Assembly (NCBI GenBank): GCA_030041045.1
Contig: JASHOQ010000018.1
Location: 25,327 to 89,326 of the forward strand
DNA from: Acidobacteriaceae bacterium
Lineage (GTDB): Bacteria; Acidobacteriota; Terriglobia; Terriglobales; Acidobacteriaceae
DNA: 64,000 nucleotides
Direction: 5' to 3'
The notes under the pieces were generated by a model. It searched no databases. It saw only the letters and a program-made list of their open reading frames with translations, and was not told the origin of the DNA. The translations under genes and the position numbers were made by a program. This document shows, one piece after another, positions 15,150 to 24,148 of this stretch (positions within the stretch are counted from its first letter, which is position 1; each line of letters begins with the position of its first letter).

Positions 15150-16523
15150 CTATTCCGCCAGCGCATCCGCAATTCCCAAATGCTCATCCAGCGCCGCAAT
15201 CCCCAGGTCCAACTCTTCCTTGGTCACGATCAGCGGCGGGGCGATGACGAAATGCGAGACCCACCCCTGGATCGAGACGCCTTGCGCCATCATCTTGGCC
15301 GCGACCTGGTCGACGACCAGCGGCTTGCCTTCCACCTTGTCGCGCATGGTGTTGAAGGGCTGCTTGGTCGCGCGGTTCTTCACCAGTTCCACGGCAAAGA
15401 AGAGTCCCAGACCGCGCACGTCGCCCACGGAAACATGCTTCGCCTTGAGCGCTTCCAGCTTCGCGCGCACATAGGGTTCGAGCTCTGCTGCGCGCTCCAC
15501 CAGCTTGAGCCGCTGCATCTCTTCGATGGTGGCCACGGCCGGTCCCAGAGTGAGCGGATGCGCCTCGTAGGTGTGGCCGTGCGAGAAATAATGGTCTTCG
15601 AAATAATCGGCAATCTTCTTCGTCGTGGCGCACAGCCCCAGCGGCACGTACGCAGACGTGATGCCCTTGGCCGTCACCAGAATGTCCGGCTTCACGCCCC
15701 AGTTGTCCACGGCGAACCATTTGCCTGTGCGTCCCCAGCCGGCCATCACCTCGTCGGCAATCAGCAGCACGCCGTGGCGGTCGCATATCTCGCGCAGCCG
15801 AGGAAAGTATTCCGGCGGAGGAACGAGTACGCCGTTGGTGCCGACCACGGGCTCGACGATGATGGCCGCCACGTCGCTCTCGTTGCGGATCATGTGCTCG
15901 ATGTAATCGGCGCAGGCAATGTTGCACGCCGGATAGGTGTGCTTGATGGGGCAGTCGTAGCAGTTCGTCTCCGGCGCGAACACCACATTGGCGATCTTTC
16001 CCGCCGGCTCCATGGCCCAGCGCCGCGGGTCGCCGGTGGCGGCAAGCGAGCCCGCCGTCGATCCGTGATAGGAGCGGTAGCGCGAAATGATCTTGTTCTT
16101 GCCTGTCACCATGCGGGCAATCTTGAACGCGGCTTCGTTGGCCTCAGTCCCGCTGGTGGCAAAGAAGAATTTTTCTATTCCCTTGGGAAGGACCTCGAGG
16201 AGCTTCTCGCTGAGGCGCGCACGAGACCTGGTGGCGTAGCCCGGCGCCGCATAGCAAAGCTCGCGCGCTTGCTCCGCAATGGCCTCTACCACGCGCGGAT
16301 TCTTGTGTCCCAGGTTCACGCACATCAGCTGCGAGCTGAAGTCGAGATAGCGCTTGCCCGCGCCGTCGGTAAACCAGCAGCCCTCCGCATCGGCAACATA
16401 CAGCGGCTTCCAGCTCTTCTGGAACCGCCAGGTGCCGTAGTTGGTTTCGCGTGTGATGCTCGCGATCTGTTCGCTGGTGAGAGAGTCCGTCGTGGATTCT
16501 GTGCCTGTAAGTTGTGTGCCCAT
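15150..16523 (-). CDS. Class III (omega) aminotransferase, probably beta-alanine-using
   Basis: PLP-dependent class III aminotransferase (457 aa). Motifs: SGTEANEAAFKIAR near residues 123-136, YRSYHGST, LIADEVMAGWGRTG (PLP-pyridine aspartate) and LVTAKGITSAYVPLG with the Schiff-base lysine. GGAGGT lies 9 bp upstream of ATG 16523; the open frame further upstream is noncoding or dehydratase-gene shadow. In this neighbourhood transamination of beta-alanine (from uracil) to malonate semialdehyde is the natural role, though other omega-amino acids are possible. NCYDCPIKHTYPACNIAC is a cysteine-rich stretch of unclear meaning. Confidence 0.88.
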   Translation of the reverse strand: MGTQLTGTESTTDSLTSEQIASITRETNYGTWRFQKSWKPLYVADAEGCWFTDGAGKRYLDFSSQLMCVNLGHKNPRVVEAIAEQARELCYAAPGYATRSRARLSEKLLEVLPKGIEKFFFATSGTEANEAAFKIARMVTGKNKIISRYRSYHGSTAGSLAATGDPRRWAMEPAGKIANVVFAPETNCYDCPIKHTYPACNIACADYIEHMIRNESDVAAIIVEPVVGTNGVLVPPPEYFPRLREICDRHGVLLIADEVMAGWGRTGKWFAVDNWGVKPDILVTAKGITSAYVPLGLCATTKKIADYFEDHYFSHGHTYEAHPLTLGPAVATIEEMQRLKLVERAAELEPYVRAKLEALKAKHVSVGDVRGLGLFFAVELVKNRATKQPFNTMRDKVEGKPLVVDQVAAKMMAQGVSIQGWVSHFVIAPPLIVTKEELDLGIAALDEHLGIADALAE

Positions 16524-16602
16524 GGAAGTGCGACCTCCGCACGCATCCATGCTATCAGTCGGGCATTCGGCCAGGCGGGCCAATTCGCCGCCGGTTCTCG
16601 AT

Positions 16603-18321
16603 TCAGGATTGCGCGCTCCGGCCGTCTCGCAAAAGGAAATCGAAGTCGCAGCCTTGGTCGGCCTGGAGCACGCATTGCTCAAAGAGCTTCGCGTAGCCGC
16701 GCCGGACCGGTTCGCGCCGCGCCGGCTTTTGTTTCCACGCATCGAGCCGCCGCTTGATCTCCGTTTCATCTACCAGCAGATCGAGCGCGCGCGCCTCCAC
16801 GTCGAGCCGGATACGGTCGCCCGTTTCCACAACGGCGAGCGGCCCGCCCACGGCGGCCTCGGGCGTAATGTGCAGGACGACGGTTCCGAAGGCGGTCCCG
16901 CTCATGCGCGCATCGGAAAGGCGCACCATGTCTTTGATGCCCGCGCGCGCCAGCTTCATGGGAATCGGCAGCGAACCCGCCTCCGGCATCCCCGGCTCGC
17001 CCCTGGGCCCGGCGTTGCGCAGCACCAGCACGTCTTCGGCGCGCACGTCGAAATCCGCTGCGTCGATCCGCGCCGCCATCTCCTCGATCGAATCGAAGAC
17101 CACCGCGCGCCCCGTGTGGCGCTTCAGCTCCGGCGATGCCGCGGACTGCTTGATGACGGCGCCGCGCGGCGCCAGGTTTCCGCGCAACACCGCAATTGCG
17201 CCTTCTTTCTTAAGCGGCGCTGCGAGAATTCGAATCACATTCTGCCCCGGAACTTCTTCGGCTTGCGCAATCGTATCGTCAATCGTGCCTCTGGCGACGT
17301 TGCGCGCACTCAGCCGCAAAAAGGGCTTGAGTTGCTTGAGCAGCGCCGGTACTCCGCCCGCGTGATGCAAATGCTCCATGTAGTGCGCGCCTGAAGGCTT
17401 CACATCCACCAGCACCGGAACCTCGCGGCCCACGCGGTCGAGCGCATCCAGATCGAACTCCACGCCCGCGCGGCCGGCAATGGCGGCCAGATGAATCACC
17501 GCGTTGGTTGAGCCGCCGATCGCCTGCAGCACCACCATGGCGTTGTGCACGGAGTCAGCCGTGATCAGCTCATCCGGCCGTGGGCTCCCGCGCTTGGCCA
17601 TCTCCGCCGCGCAGCGCCCGCTGGCCTCGGCAATGCGCTTGCGGTCGGCGTGCACTGCCGGCGCGGTCGCGCTCATGGGGAGGCCGAGCCCCATCGCCTC
17701 CAGCACGCACGCCATGGTGCTGGCCGTGCCCATCACCATGCACGTGCCCACGGAAGGCGCCAGCCGCCCGCTGATTCGTTCCATCTCCGCCGCATCGATT
17801 CTTCCGCCGCGAAATTCGCTCCACAGCCGCCGGCAATCCGTGCACGCGCCCAGCACTTCGCCGCGATAATGGCCCACCACCATCGGCCCCGTGGGCAGCA
17901 ACACCGTGGGCAGATTTGCGCTGGCCGCGGCCATGGTCTGCGCCGGCAGCGTCTTGTCGCATCCGCCGATGGCCACCACCGCGTCCATCGGCTGCGCGCG
18001 CATCATCTCCTCGGTATCCATCGCCATCAGGTTGCGCAGAAACATCGAGGTGGGGTGCGCAAAGCTTTCGTGAATGGAGATGGTGGGAAACGCCATGGGC
18101 AATGCGCCCGCCAGCAGCACGCCGCGCTTCACGCATTCCATCAGCTCCGGAACGTTGCCGTGGCAGGGATTGTAATCGCTCGCCGTGTTGGCAATGCCCA
18201 CAATCGGCCGCTCCAGCGCATCGTCGGAGTAGCCCATGGCCTTGATGAAAACCTTGCGCAGAAAAAGCGAGAACGCCACGTCGCCGTACCCGGGCAATCC
18301 CTTGCGCAAGCCGGAGCTCAT
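16603..18321 (-). CDS. IlvD/Edd-family dehydratase
   Basis: Dehydratase of the dihydroxy-acid/6-phosphogluconate family, 572 aa. Fe-S ligand cysteines are expected in NPCHGN (near residue 54), GGCDKTLPAQ (near 121) and SVGTCMVMGTASTM (near 194); GGSTNAVIHL and the C-terminal SDARMSG motif are also present. It may be dihydroxy-acid dehydratase of branched-chain synthesis or a sugar-acid (e.g. arabinonate/xylonate) dehydratase; family members are hard to separate by eye, and the lack of other ilv genes nearby favours the catabolic option. The start at ATG 18321 was chosen by homology (MSSGLRKGLPGYGD). It is followed on the same strand by the aminotransferase after 79 bp. Confidence 0.85.
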   Translation of the reverse strand: MSSGLRKGLPGYGDVAFSLFLRKVFIKAMGYSDDALERPIVGIANTASDYNPCHGNVPELMECVKRGVLLAGALPMAFPTISIHESFAHPTSMFLRNLMAMDTEEMMRAQPMDAVVAIGGCDKTLPAQTMAAASANLPTVLLPTGPMVVGHYRGEVLGACTDCRRLWSEFRGGRIDAAEMERISGRLAPSVGTCMVMGTASTMACVLEAMGLGLPMSATAPAVHADRKRIAEASGRCAAEMAKRGSPRPDELITADSVHNAMVVLQAIGGSTNAVIHLAAIAGRAGVEFDLDALDRVGREVPVLVDVKPSGAHYMEHLHHAGGVPALLKQLKPFLRLSARNVARGTIDDTIAQAEEVPGQNVIRILAAPLKKEGAIAVLRGNLAPRGAVIKQSAASPELKRHTGRAVVFDSIEEMAARIDAADFDVRAEDVLVLRNAGPRGEPGMPEAGSLPIPMKLARAGIKDMVRLSDARMSGTAFGTVVLHITPEAAVGGPLAVVETGDRIRLDVEARALDLLVDETEIKRRLDAWKQKPARREPVRRGYAKLFEQCVLQADQGCDFDFLLRDGRSAQS

Positions 18322-18563
18322 CGCGCGTTCTCCCAACGGCGCCCGTGGCCGCGCATGCACTCGCCCGCCATCGGCGCGGGTCCTTCGTTGAATCCGCAAT
18401 CCATAGGCCGTTTTCGCCAGAGCCATCATAGCAGCGCCCGCTCTCCGCTTTCCGCGCCCCCGCACCCGCGTCTGCGACGCTCTTCCATAACCGTCCGCGT
18501 GCCAAAATGTCTCTGCTTTCCTACAATGCCCTTGAGAATCGCTTCAGCAACGGAGGTTGCCGG

Positions 18564-19718
18564 ATGCGGAAATGGGCACTCGCGGCCGCGCTCGTGGCAA
18601 TCGCCGCCCCCGTCTCCGCCGGACGGCCGGCAGTCACCCACGCGGTCACTGTGAGCCAGCTCGCGCAGATGCTGGACCGCGTCCACCACCGCTGGGACGG
18701 CAGGCTTGCCAAACAGATCTCCGACATGAAGCTCACCGAGCGCCTGAGCGCGTCCCGTCTCGCGCGCCTTCAAACGCAACTGCCCGGTTCGCAATCCAGG
18801 GAAGCTCTGCTCGCCATCGCCGGCGAATCGGCCTTTCTCGATCTGCCCGCGGACGAGATCCCCTCGAATCCCGCACCCTCCACCGCCGCGCAGGCCGCGC
18901 TTCTTGCTGAGGCGAGCGCTTTCGTGAGCAAGACCATCGATCGATTGCCCAGCTTCACGGCCACGCGCGAGACCACGCGCTTTGAGGGAACGGCCACGGT
19001 GATCTCCGGCCGCCTGCAAACCGAATTCTTCACCCTCAATCTCTGGCGTGCGCCCTCCGCGGTCAACTGGGAGTGCCCGGGTGAGCCGAAGATCGGCTAC
19101 CGGCGCCTCAGCATCATCGACCGCACGCGGGTCGCCGTGGTTTATCGCCACGGCCACGAACTGCATGCGCTCGGCGAAAAGGGAGGGGAATTCGAGTGCC
19201 CCGAAAACAGCGTGAGCACCACGGAAGAATTCGGCCAGGTGCTCGCGTGGATTCCTGGCGCTATTGCGCAGGGCAAAGTAACCTGGAGCCACTGGGAGCG
19301 CGGCGCCGCCGGCCTGGTTGCCGTCTTTCAATATTCCGCGCTGGTGCCGTTGAGGTCCGCCGAGCCGGTCGCGGGGCGCGGGGAAATCGCCCTCGACCCG
19401 GCCAACGGGACCATCCTCCGGCTTACGGAAGTACAGTCCTGGGGCGAGCATGAGGCGGGATACAACGGCAATCCGGGATACGATGCGACTGTGGAATGCG
19501 AACGCGAAGTTGATTTTGGCCCCGTCAACATAGGCGGCAGCGTCTTCTACGGCCCCGTTCACCGCGTGGCCATCTATCGCGCCCCCATTCTCTGGCCGCG
19601 CGGATCGGCCCCGGAGATCGATGCAATTTACCGCCAGAACGGCCTGGCCGAGTCACCGCTCCTCGAGTACCTGAACGACGTCACCTTTACGGGTTATCGC
19701 CTCTACAGCGCGCGGTAA
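18564..19718 (+). CDS. Secreted protein of unknown function
   Basis: A 384-aa protein with a clear Sec signal peptide (MRKWALAAALVAIAAPVSA). GGAGG precedes ATG 18564, which is preferred over the upstream in-frame ATG at 18507. The mature part lacks motifs I recognise; it alternates beta-strand-like segments and ends in YLNDVTFTGYRLYSAR. It starts 242 bp from the divergent dehydratase gene. I cannot assign a function. Confidence 0.75.
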   Translation: MRKWALAAALVAIAAPVSAGRPAVTHAVTVSQLAQMLDRVHHRWDGRLAKQISDMKLTERLSASRLARLQTQLPGSQSREALLAIAGESAFLDLPADEIPSNPAPSTAAQAALLAEASAFVSKTIDRLPSFTATRETTRFEGTATVISGRLQTEFFTLNLWRAPSAVNWECPGEPKIGYRRLSIIDRTRVAVVYRHGHELHALGEKGGEFECPENSVSTTEEFGQVLAWIPGAIAQGKVTWSHWERGAAGLVAVFQYSALVPLRSAEPVAGRGEIALDPANGTILRLTEVQSWGEHEAGYNGNPGYDATVECEREVDFGPVNIGGSVFYGPVHRVAIYRAPILWPRGSAPEIDAIYRQNGLAESPLLEYLNDVTFTGYRLYSAR

Positions 19719-19944
19719 CCCGCTCTGAGCGCTGCCTCAAACCCCTCGCGGTACCCCTCCCGCGCTCCTCTGCGCGGCCCTTCACCCCGGCGCGAGTGCA
19801 ACTAAAGAAGCATTTTGGCCGGAGTACACACGTCGGTAACATACAGGCGGGAGGTCGGTCAAGATCGCCCCGGTTTGGGCCGGCAGGCCGTCAGCAAGCG
19901 CAGCAAGGCGTGTGCCTGCCGCGCGAGCAACTTGACCATGCGCG

Positions 19945-22470
19945 ATGACGTTTAGGGTGAAGGCTCTCGTGTGCTTGGTGGTGGCTGGCGCTGTGGCGAG
20001 CCTGAGCCTGACCTCCGGCCACGCCTCCGTCGAGTGGGTGCACTTTACGGTGTATCTGCTCGCCATCCTGCTCAGCTCGGGAATGAAGGTGGCGCTGCCC
20101 AAGACCGAAAGCACCGTCTCCGTCAATTTCCCCTTCATTCTTCTCGGCATTCTGCAGATGTCCCCGCTCCAGGCCGTCATCCTTGCGGTTTCGAGCGTGG
20201 TTGCGCAATGCCGTTTCCGCGTGGTCAAGCCGTTTACGCTGGTTCAGATTCTCTTCAATGTGGCCAGTGTCACCACCGCCACGGTGCTTGCCTGCCTCAC
20301 CTACGCGGAGTGCCTCAGGCTTCTCAACGGCGAGGTCACGCCGGCGCTCGCTGTCGCCTCCACGGTTTTGTTCGTCGCCACTTCGGCTCCCGTCACCCTC
20401 ATCCTCGCCTGGGATTCGCACACCTCTCCGCTGACCGAGTGGCGCCAGGAGTACCTCTGGTACACACCCTTTTATCTCGTCGGCGCCGTCATCGCCGCGT
20501 CCGCGAACTTCATCGGCGACCGCTACGGCTGGCTCACTTCGCTGCTTCTCATTCCCATGGTCTACATCGTCTACCGCGCTTACTGCGCGCAGATGGCCAT
20601 TGTGCGCGACCGCGAGCGCCACGTTCTGGAAACCGAAGCCCTGCATCTGCGCACCATTGAAGCGCTGGCCATGGCCGTCGAAGCCAAGGACCAGAATACC
20701 CATCGCCATCTGATGCGCGTCCGCGTCTACGTCACGGAGCTGGGCAAGGTGATGGGCCTCGAAAAGCCCCTCATGCAGGCGCTCACCAGCGCGGCGTTCC
20801 TGCATGACATCGGCAAGCTCGCCGTTCCCGAGCACATCATCAACAAGCCCGGCAAGCTTACCCCGGAAGAGTTCGAGAAGATGAAGATTCATCCCGTCGT
20901 GGGCGCCGACATTCTCGAACGCATCAATTTCCCTTACCCCGTCGTTCCCATCGTGCGCGGTCACCACGAGGCGTGGGACGGCAGCGGCTATCCCGACGGA
21001 CTCAAGGGCGAAGAGATCCCCATCGGCGCGCGCATCCTCACCGCCGTCGACTGCTTCGATGCGCTTGCCTCCGACCGGCCCTATCGCAAAGCCATGTCCA
21101 TCGACGAAGCCATGGCGTTCGTCAAGAAGAGAGCCGGCATCCAGTTCGACCCCGCCATCGTCAAGCTGCTTGAAGAGCGTTATCCGCAGCTCGAGGAACT
21201 GGCGCGGCAGGAGATCGAGCGCGGCATGAAGCCGCTCAAGACCGATCTCTTCATTGAACGCGGCGCCGCGCCGGGCAACGGATTCGAGCCGGAGCCGGGA
21301 AAGATGCCCGCATCGGTGCCGGCAAACGCGCAGCCTGCCGGCGCGCACGAGCTCGTCGCCGCTGCCGGCCAGGAGGCCAAGCTGCTCTTCGAGTTAAGCC
21401 GGCTCATGGGAACCTCACTCGGCGCCGGCGATTTGAGCGCCATGCTCGCGCGCCTTCTGCACACGCTCATTCCGCACGATTGCCTCGCCGTCTACCGCAA
21501 GCGGGAAGATTCCATGGTCCTGCTCTTTTCCGAAGGCCGCCTTGCTGAAGCCTTCTCGGGCGACCCCATTCCCGTCGGCGAAGGTCTCTCCGGCTGGGTT
21601 GCCGAAACCAGCCGGCCCATCTTCAACGGCAATCCCACGGTCGAGCCCAATTTCCGCCGCGGCAGCGCGTTGTTCACGGAAAACAGCTCCGCGCTTTCGA
21701 TCCCGCTCCTCGATCTTCGCGGCGCCGTGTTGGGCGCTCTCACCCTCTGCTCCAGCTCGAGCGCCGCATTCACGCGTGACCACCTTCGCGCGCTCGAGGC
21801 TGCCGGCGCCGGTTTTTCGCTCTCGCTTGAAAACGCGCTGCGCGTTTCCGCTCCCCGGACCGACGCTGCATTTGATCCCCTCACCGGGCTCATGAATGCG
21901 CGGCAATTTTACGCGCGCCTCGAAACGCAAATCGGAGCCCAAATCGAAACCCACGTCGCAGCCCGCGCCGCCGTCGAGGGCGGAGCCGGCGTGGATACTA
22001 ATAGCGGCGCGCCGGCGGCAAAAGCCAAGTCGTCCGCGCCGGCGTTCGCCGTCGCCGTCTGCGATCTCAATTCCTTCAAAAACGTAAACGACCGCTACGG
22101 CCAGTTCGCCGGCGACGCCCTGCTGCGTGTTCTTGCGCGTGAGTTTCGCCGCTCGGTGAGCGACACCGAAGCCCTGGCCCGCACCGGCGGCGACGATTTC
22201 GCTCTGCTTTATACGGACGTGGCTATCACTCCCGCGGAAATTCGCCTCCAGGCGCTCAAGCAGGCCGCGCACCGCGCGTGCATGGAGCTTGGAATCGAGC
22301 TCGACGTCTCGCTCTGCGCCGGCATCGCCGTCTGCCCGCGGGATGGCTCCACGGCCGAGGAGCTTCTCGGCGTAGCCCAGCGCCATCTCATCCAGCGCAA
22401 GCAGCTCTTCTACGAGGAACGCCGGAAAGCCGAAGCCTGTTCCGCCCTCGAGGGCTCCTTTTCGCTATGA
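19945..22470 (+). CDS. Membrane HD-GYP / GAF / GGDEF cyclic-di-GMP signalling protein
   Basis: Multidomain protein of 841 aa. Residues about 5-215 form a membrane sensor region with several helices. An HD-GYP phosphodiesterase domain (about 225-425) carries HDIGKLAVPEHII near 287, HHEAWDGSGYPDGLKGEEIP near 340 and DALASDRPYR. A GAF-like domain follows (about 465-635), then a C-terminal GGDEF domain (about 655-835) in which the signature reads GGDDF near residue 747 and the upstream motif is DLNSFKNVNDRYG. HD-GYP domains hydrolyse c-di-GMP, so this is probably a net degrader with a sensory or weakly active cyclase domain. Its stop overlaps the next ORF start (ATGA), coupling it to the ABC transporter operon. 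Confidence 0.92.
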   Translation: MTFRVKALVCLVVAGAVASLSLTSGHASVEWVHFTVYLLAILLSSGMKVALPKTESTVSVNFPFILLGILQMSPLQAVILAVSSVVAQCRFRVVKPFTLVQILFNVASVTTATVLACLTYAECLRLLNGEVTPALAVASTVLFVATSAPVTLILAWDSHTSPLTEWRQEYLWYTPFYLVGAVIAASANFIGDRYGWLTSLLLIPMVYIVYRAYCAQMAIVRDRERHVLETEALHLRTIEALAMAVEAKDQNTHRHLMRVRVYVTELGKVMGLEKPLMQALTSAAFLHDIGKLAVPEHIINKPGKLTPEEFEKMKIHPVVGADILERINFPYPVVPIVRGHHEAWDGSGYPDGLKGEEIPIGARILTAVDCFDALASDRPYRKAMSIDEAMAFVKKRAGIQFDPAIVKLLEERYPQLEELARQEIERGMKPLKTDLFIERGAAPGNGFEPEPGKMPASVPANAQPAGAHELVAAAGQEAKLLFELSRLMGTSLGAGDLSAMLARLLHTLIPHDCLAVYRKREDSMVLLFSEGRLAEAFSGDPIPVGEGLSGWVAETSRPIFNGNPTVEPNFRRGSALFTENSSALSIPLLDLRGAVLGALTLCSSSSAAFTRDHLRALEAAGAGFSLSLENALRVSAPRTDAAFDPLTGLMNARQFYARLETQIGAQIETHVAARAAVEGGAGVDTNSGAPAAKAKSSAPAFAVAVCDLNSFKNVNDRYGQFAGDALLRVLAREFRRSVSDTEALARTGGDDFALLYTDVAITPAEIRLQALKQAAHRACMELGIELDVSLCAGIAVCPRDGSTAEELLGVAQRHLIQRKQLFYEERRKAEACSALEGSFSL

Positions 22471-23354
22471 GGCCGGCTCTCTCCGCGGCAAAATGGTTGG
22501 CGCGTACCCTGGCCATCGTGCTTTTCGTTCTGGTCGGTTCAACCCTTCTCGTCCGCTTCGCTCCCGGATACCTGAGCGATGCGCGCGAGATGGATGCGCG
22601 CTACGGCGACGCCGCCCGCGTTGAGCTCTCCGCGGAAGCGGCGCGCAGCCATTCGCTTCCGCACCTTCTCGCCGTTGAAGTGTACGGATGGGCGCACGGC
22701 GATGCCGGCTTGTCGCGGCAATACGGCGTTCCCGTCTCCGCTCTTCTCGCCCCGCGCCTGGCCGTGACCGGTGGCCTTCTGCTGCGCTCGCTCCCGCTTG
22801 CCTGGGCGCTTGCTTTGCTGGCTTCGCTCGCCTCCAGCGCCATCCGCAATCGCTCCCTGGCCCTGCTCTGGCAAGGGCCCGCGGCGCTGCTGCTCGCCGT
22901 GCCCACCGCCGCCATGGCCACCGTGTGCCTGCTCGCCGGCAGTGGGGGCCCGGTGCTGGTCATGGCGCTTCTGCTCGCGGCCCGCGACTTCAAATTCCTC
23001 CATCACGCGCTGCGCAAGGCCTGGCTCGATCCCCATCTGCTGCACGCCCGCGCGCAAGGCCTGCGCGCCCATCGCCTCATGGCCGCGCACATCCTCCCCT
23101 CCCTCGCGCCCCAGCTTGCCGCGCTGGCCTCGCTTTCGCTCGTCACCGCGCTCAGCGCGCTGGTTCCTGTCGAGGTGATCTTCAACGTGCCCGGCCTTGG
23201 CCAGCTCGCCTGGAACGCAGCGCTCAACCGCGATCTTCCCGTGCTTCTGGCCGTCACCATGATCATGGCCCTCGCCGTCACGCTCGCCGGCATGCTCTCA
23301 GGGCGACAGGACGCCCAAGGAGAAGCCCAGCAGGAAGTCTGGAGGAGCGCATGA
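22467..23354 (+). CDS. ABC transporter permease, DppB/OppB type
   Basis: Inner-membrane permease of a peptide/nickel-type ABC transporter, 295 aa, with an N-terminal helix, a periplasmic loop and a C-terminal bundle. The EAA-type loop (HARAQGLRAHRLMAAHILPSL near residues 195-215) and NVPGLGQLAWNAALNRD match the DppB family. The domain between the first helix and the bundle is shorter than in canonical DppB (usual length about 330 aa). The start overlaps the preceding c-di-GMP gene by 4 bp and the stop overlaps the next permease by 4 bp. Confidence 0.83.
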   Translation: MRPALSAAKWLARTLAIVLFVLVGSTLLVRFAPGYLSDAREMDARYGDAARVELSAEAARSHSLPHLLAVEVYGWAHGDAGLSRQYGVPVSALLAPRLAVTGGLLLRSLPLAWALALLASLASSAIRNRSLALLWQGPAALLLAVPTAAMATVCLLAGSGGPVLVMALLLAARDFKFLHHALRKAWLDPHLLHARAQGLRAHRLMAAHILPSLAPQLAALASLSLVTALSALVPVEVIFNVPGLGQLAWNAALNRDLPVLLAVTMIMALAVTLAGMLSGRQDAQGEAQQEVWRSA

Positions 23355-24148
23355 GGCTCAAGCTCGTCGCCGCATTCCTGCTTGCCGCAGTCATCCTTGC
23401 CTCCGCGATCATCGTCGCCAGGCCCGGCGCAAGTTATTCCCGGCAGGATCGCTCGAGCCTGCTCGCCGGCGCCTCGCTCCGCCATCCCGCGGGCACTGAC
23501 GCGCTCGGCCGCGACCGCCTGGTGCGCGTGGCCGCCGCGCTTCTGCTCAGCCTGGTCGGCGCGTTCCTCGCCTCGGCGCTTACCACTTCCATTGCCGCCG
23601 GCATGGGCACGCTCGCCGCCTTCGCTCCCCGTCCCATCGGCGCGCTCTGCCTGCTGGGCTGCGATGTTTTCCTGGCGCTTCCCTGGATGTTTCTGCTCAT
23701 GATGGTGCGCTCGGCGCTTCCTCTTTCGGCTTCACCGTTGAGCTCGGCGGCCATCACCTTTCTCGTGCTCGCCGCGCTCGGCTGGCCGGCCTGTGCGCGC
23801 GCCGTCCATCGCGGCGCCCTCAACCTGCGCCGCGCCGATTGGATGCTGCACGCGCGCGCCTCCGGCCTGCGCGGCATCCAGCTTGTCCGCTGCGTCACGC
23901 CCAACCTCATCCCGCTCCTTCTTCCGCAATTCCTCGTCTCCATTCCCGCCTTCGTCATTGCTGAAGCCAATCTCGGCGCCATCGGCCTCGGCATCGGCGA
24001 GCCGCTGCCTTCCTGGGGCGGCATGCTGCTCGAGCTCGACAACTCCGCCATGCTCTTTGCCACGCGCTGGGTCTACTTTCCCGTAGCCTTGCTGGTGCTG
24101 GTTCTGCTTCTTCTTGAAGCCGTCGCCCCCAGCGACCTTGAGGCGTGA
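23351..24148 (+). CDS. ABC transporter permease, DppC/OppC type
   Basis: Second permease of the same transporter, 265 aa. It has the DppC pattern: N-terminal helix, HPAGTDALGRDRLVRV, then the EAA loop (LHARASGLRGIQLVRCVTPNL near 175-195), EANLGAIGLGIGEPLPSWGGML, and a final helix. ATG 23351 lies in the stop of the upstream permease gene; the large frame upstream is its shadow. It directly precedes the substrate-binding protein gene with no gap. Confidence 0.85.
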   Translation: MRLKLVAAFLLAAVILASAIIVARPGASYSRQDRSSLLAGASLRHPAGTDALGRDRLVRVAAALLLSLVGAFLASALTTSIAAGMGTLAAFAPRPIGALCLLGCDVFLALPWMFLLMMVRSALPLSASPLSSAAITFLVLAALGWPACARAVHRGALNLRRADWMLHARASGLRGIQLVRCVTPNLIPLLLPQFLVSIPAFVIAEANLGAIGLGIGEPLPSWGGMLLELDNSAMLFATRWVYFPVALLVLVLLLLEAVAPSDLEA

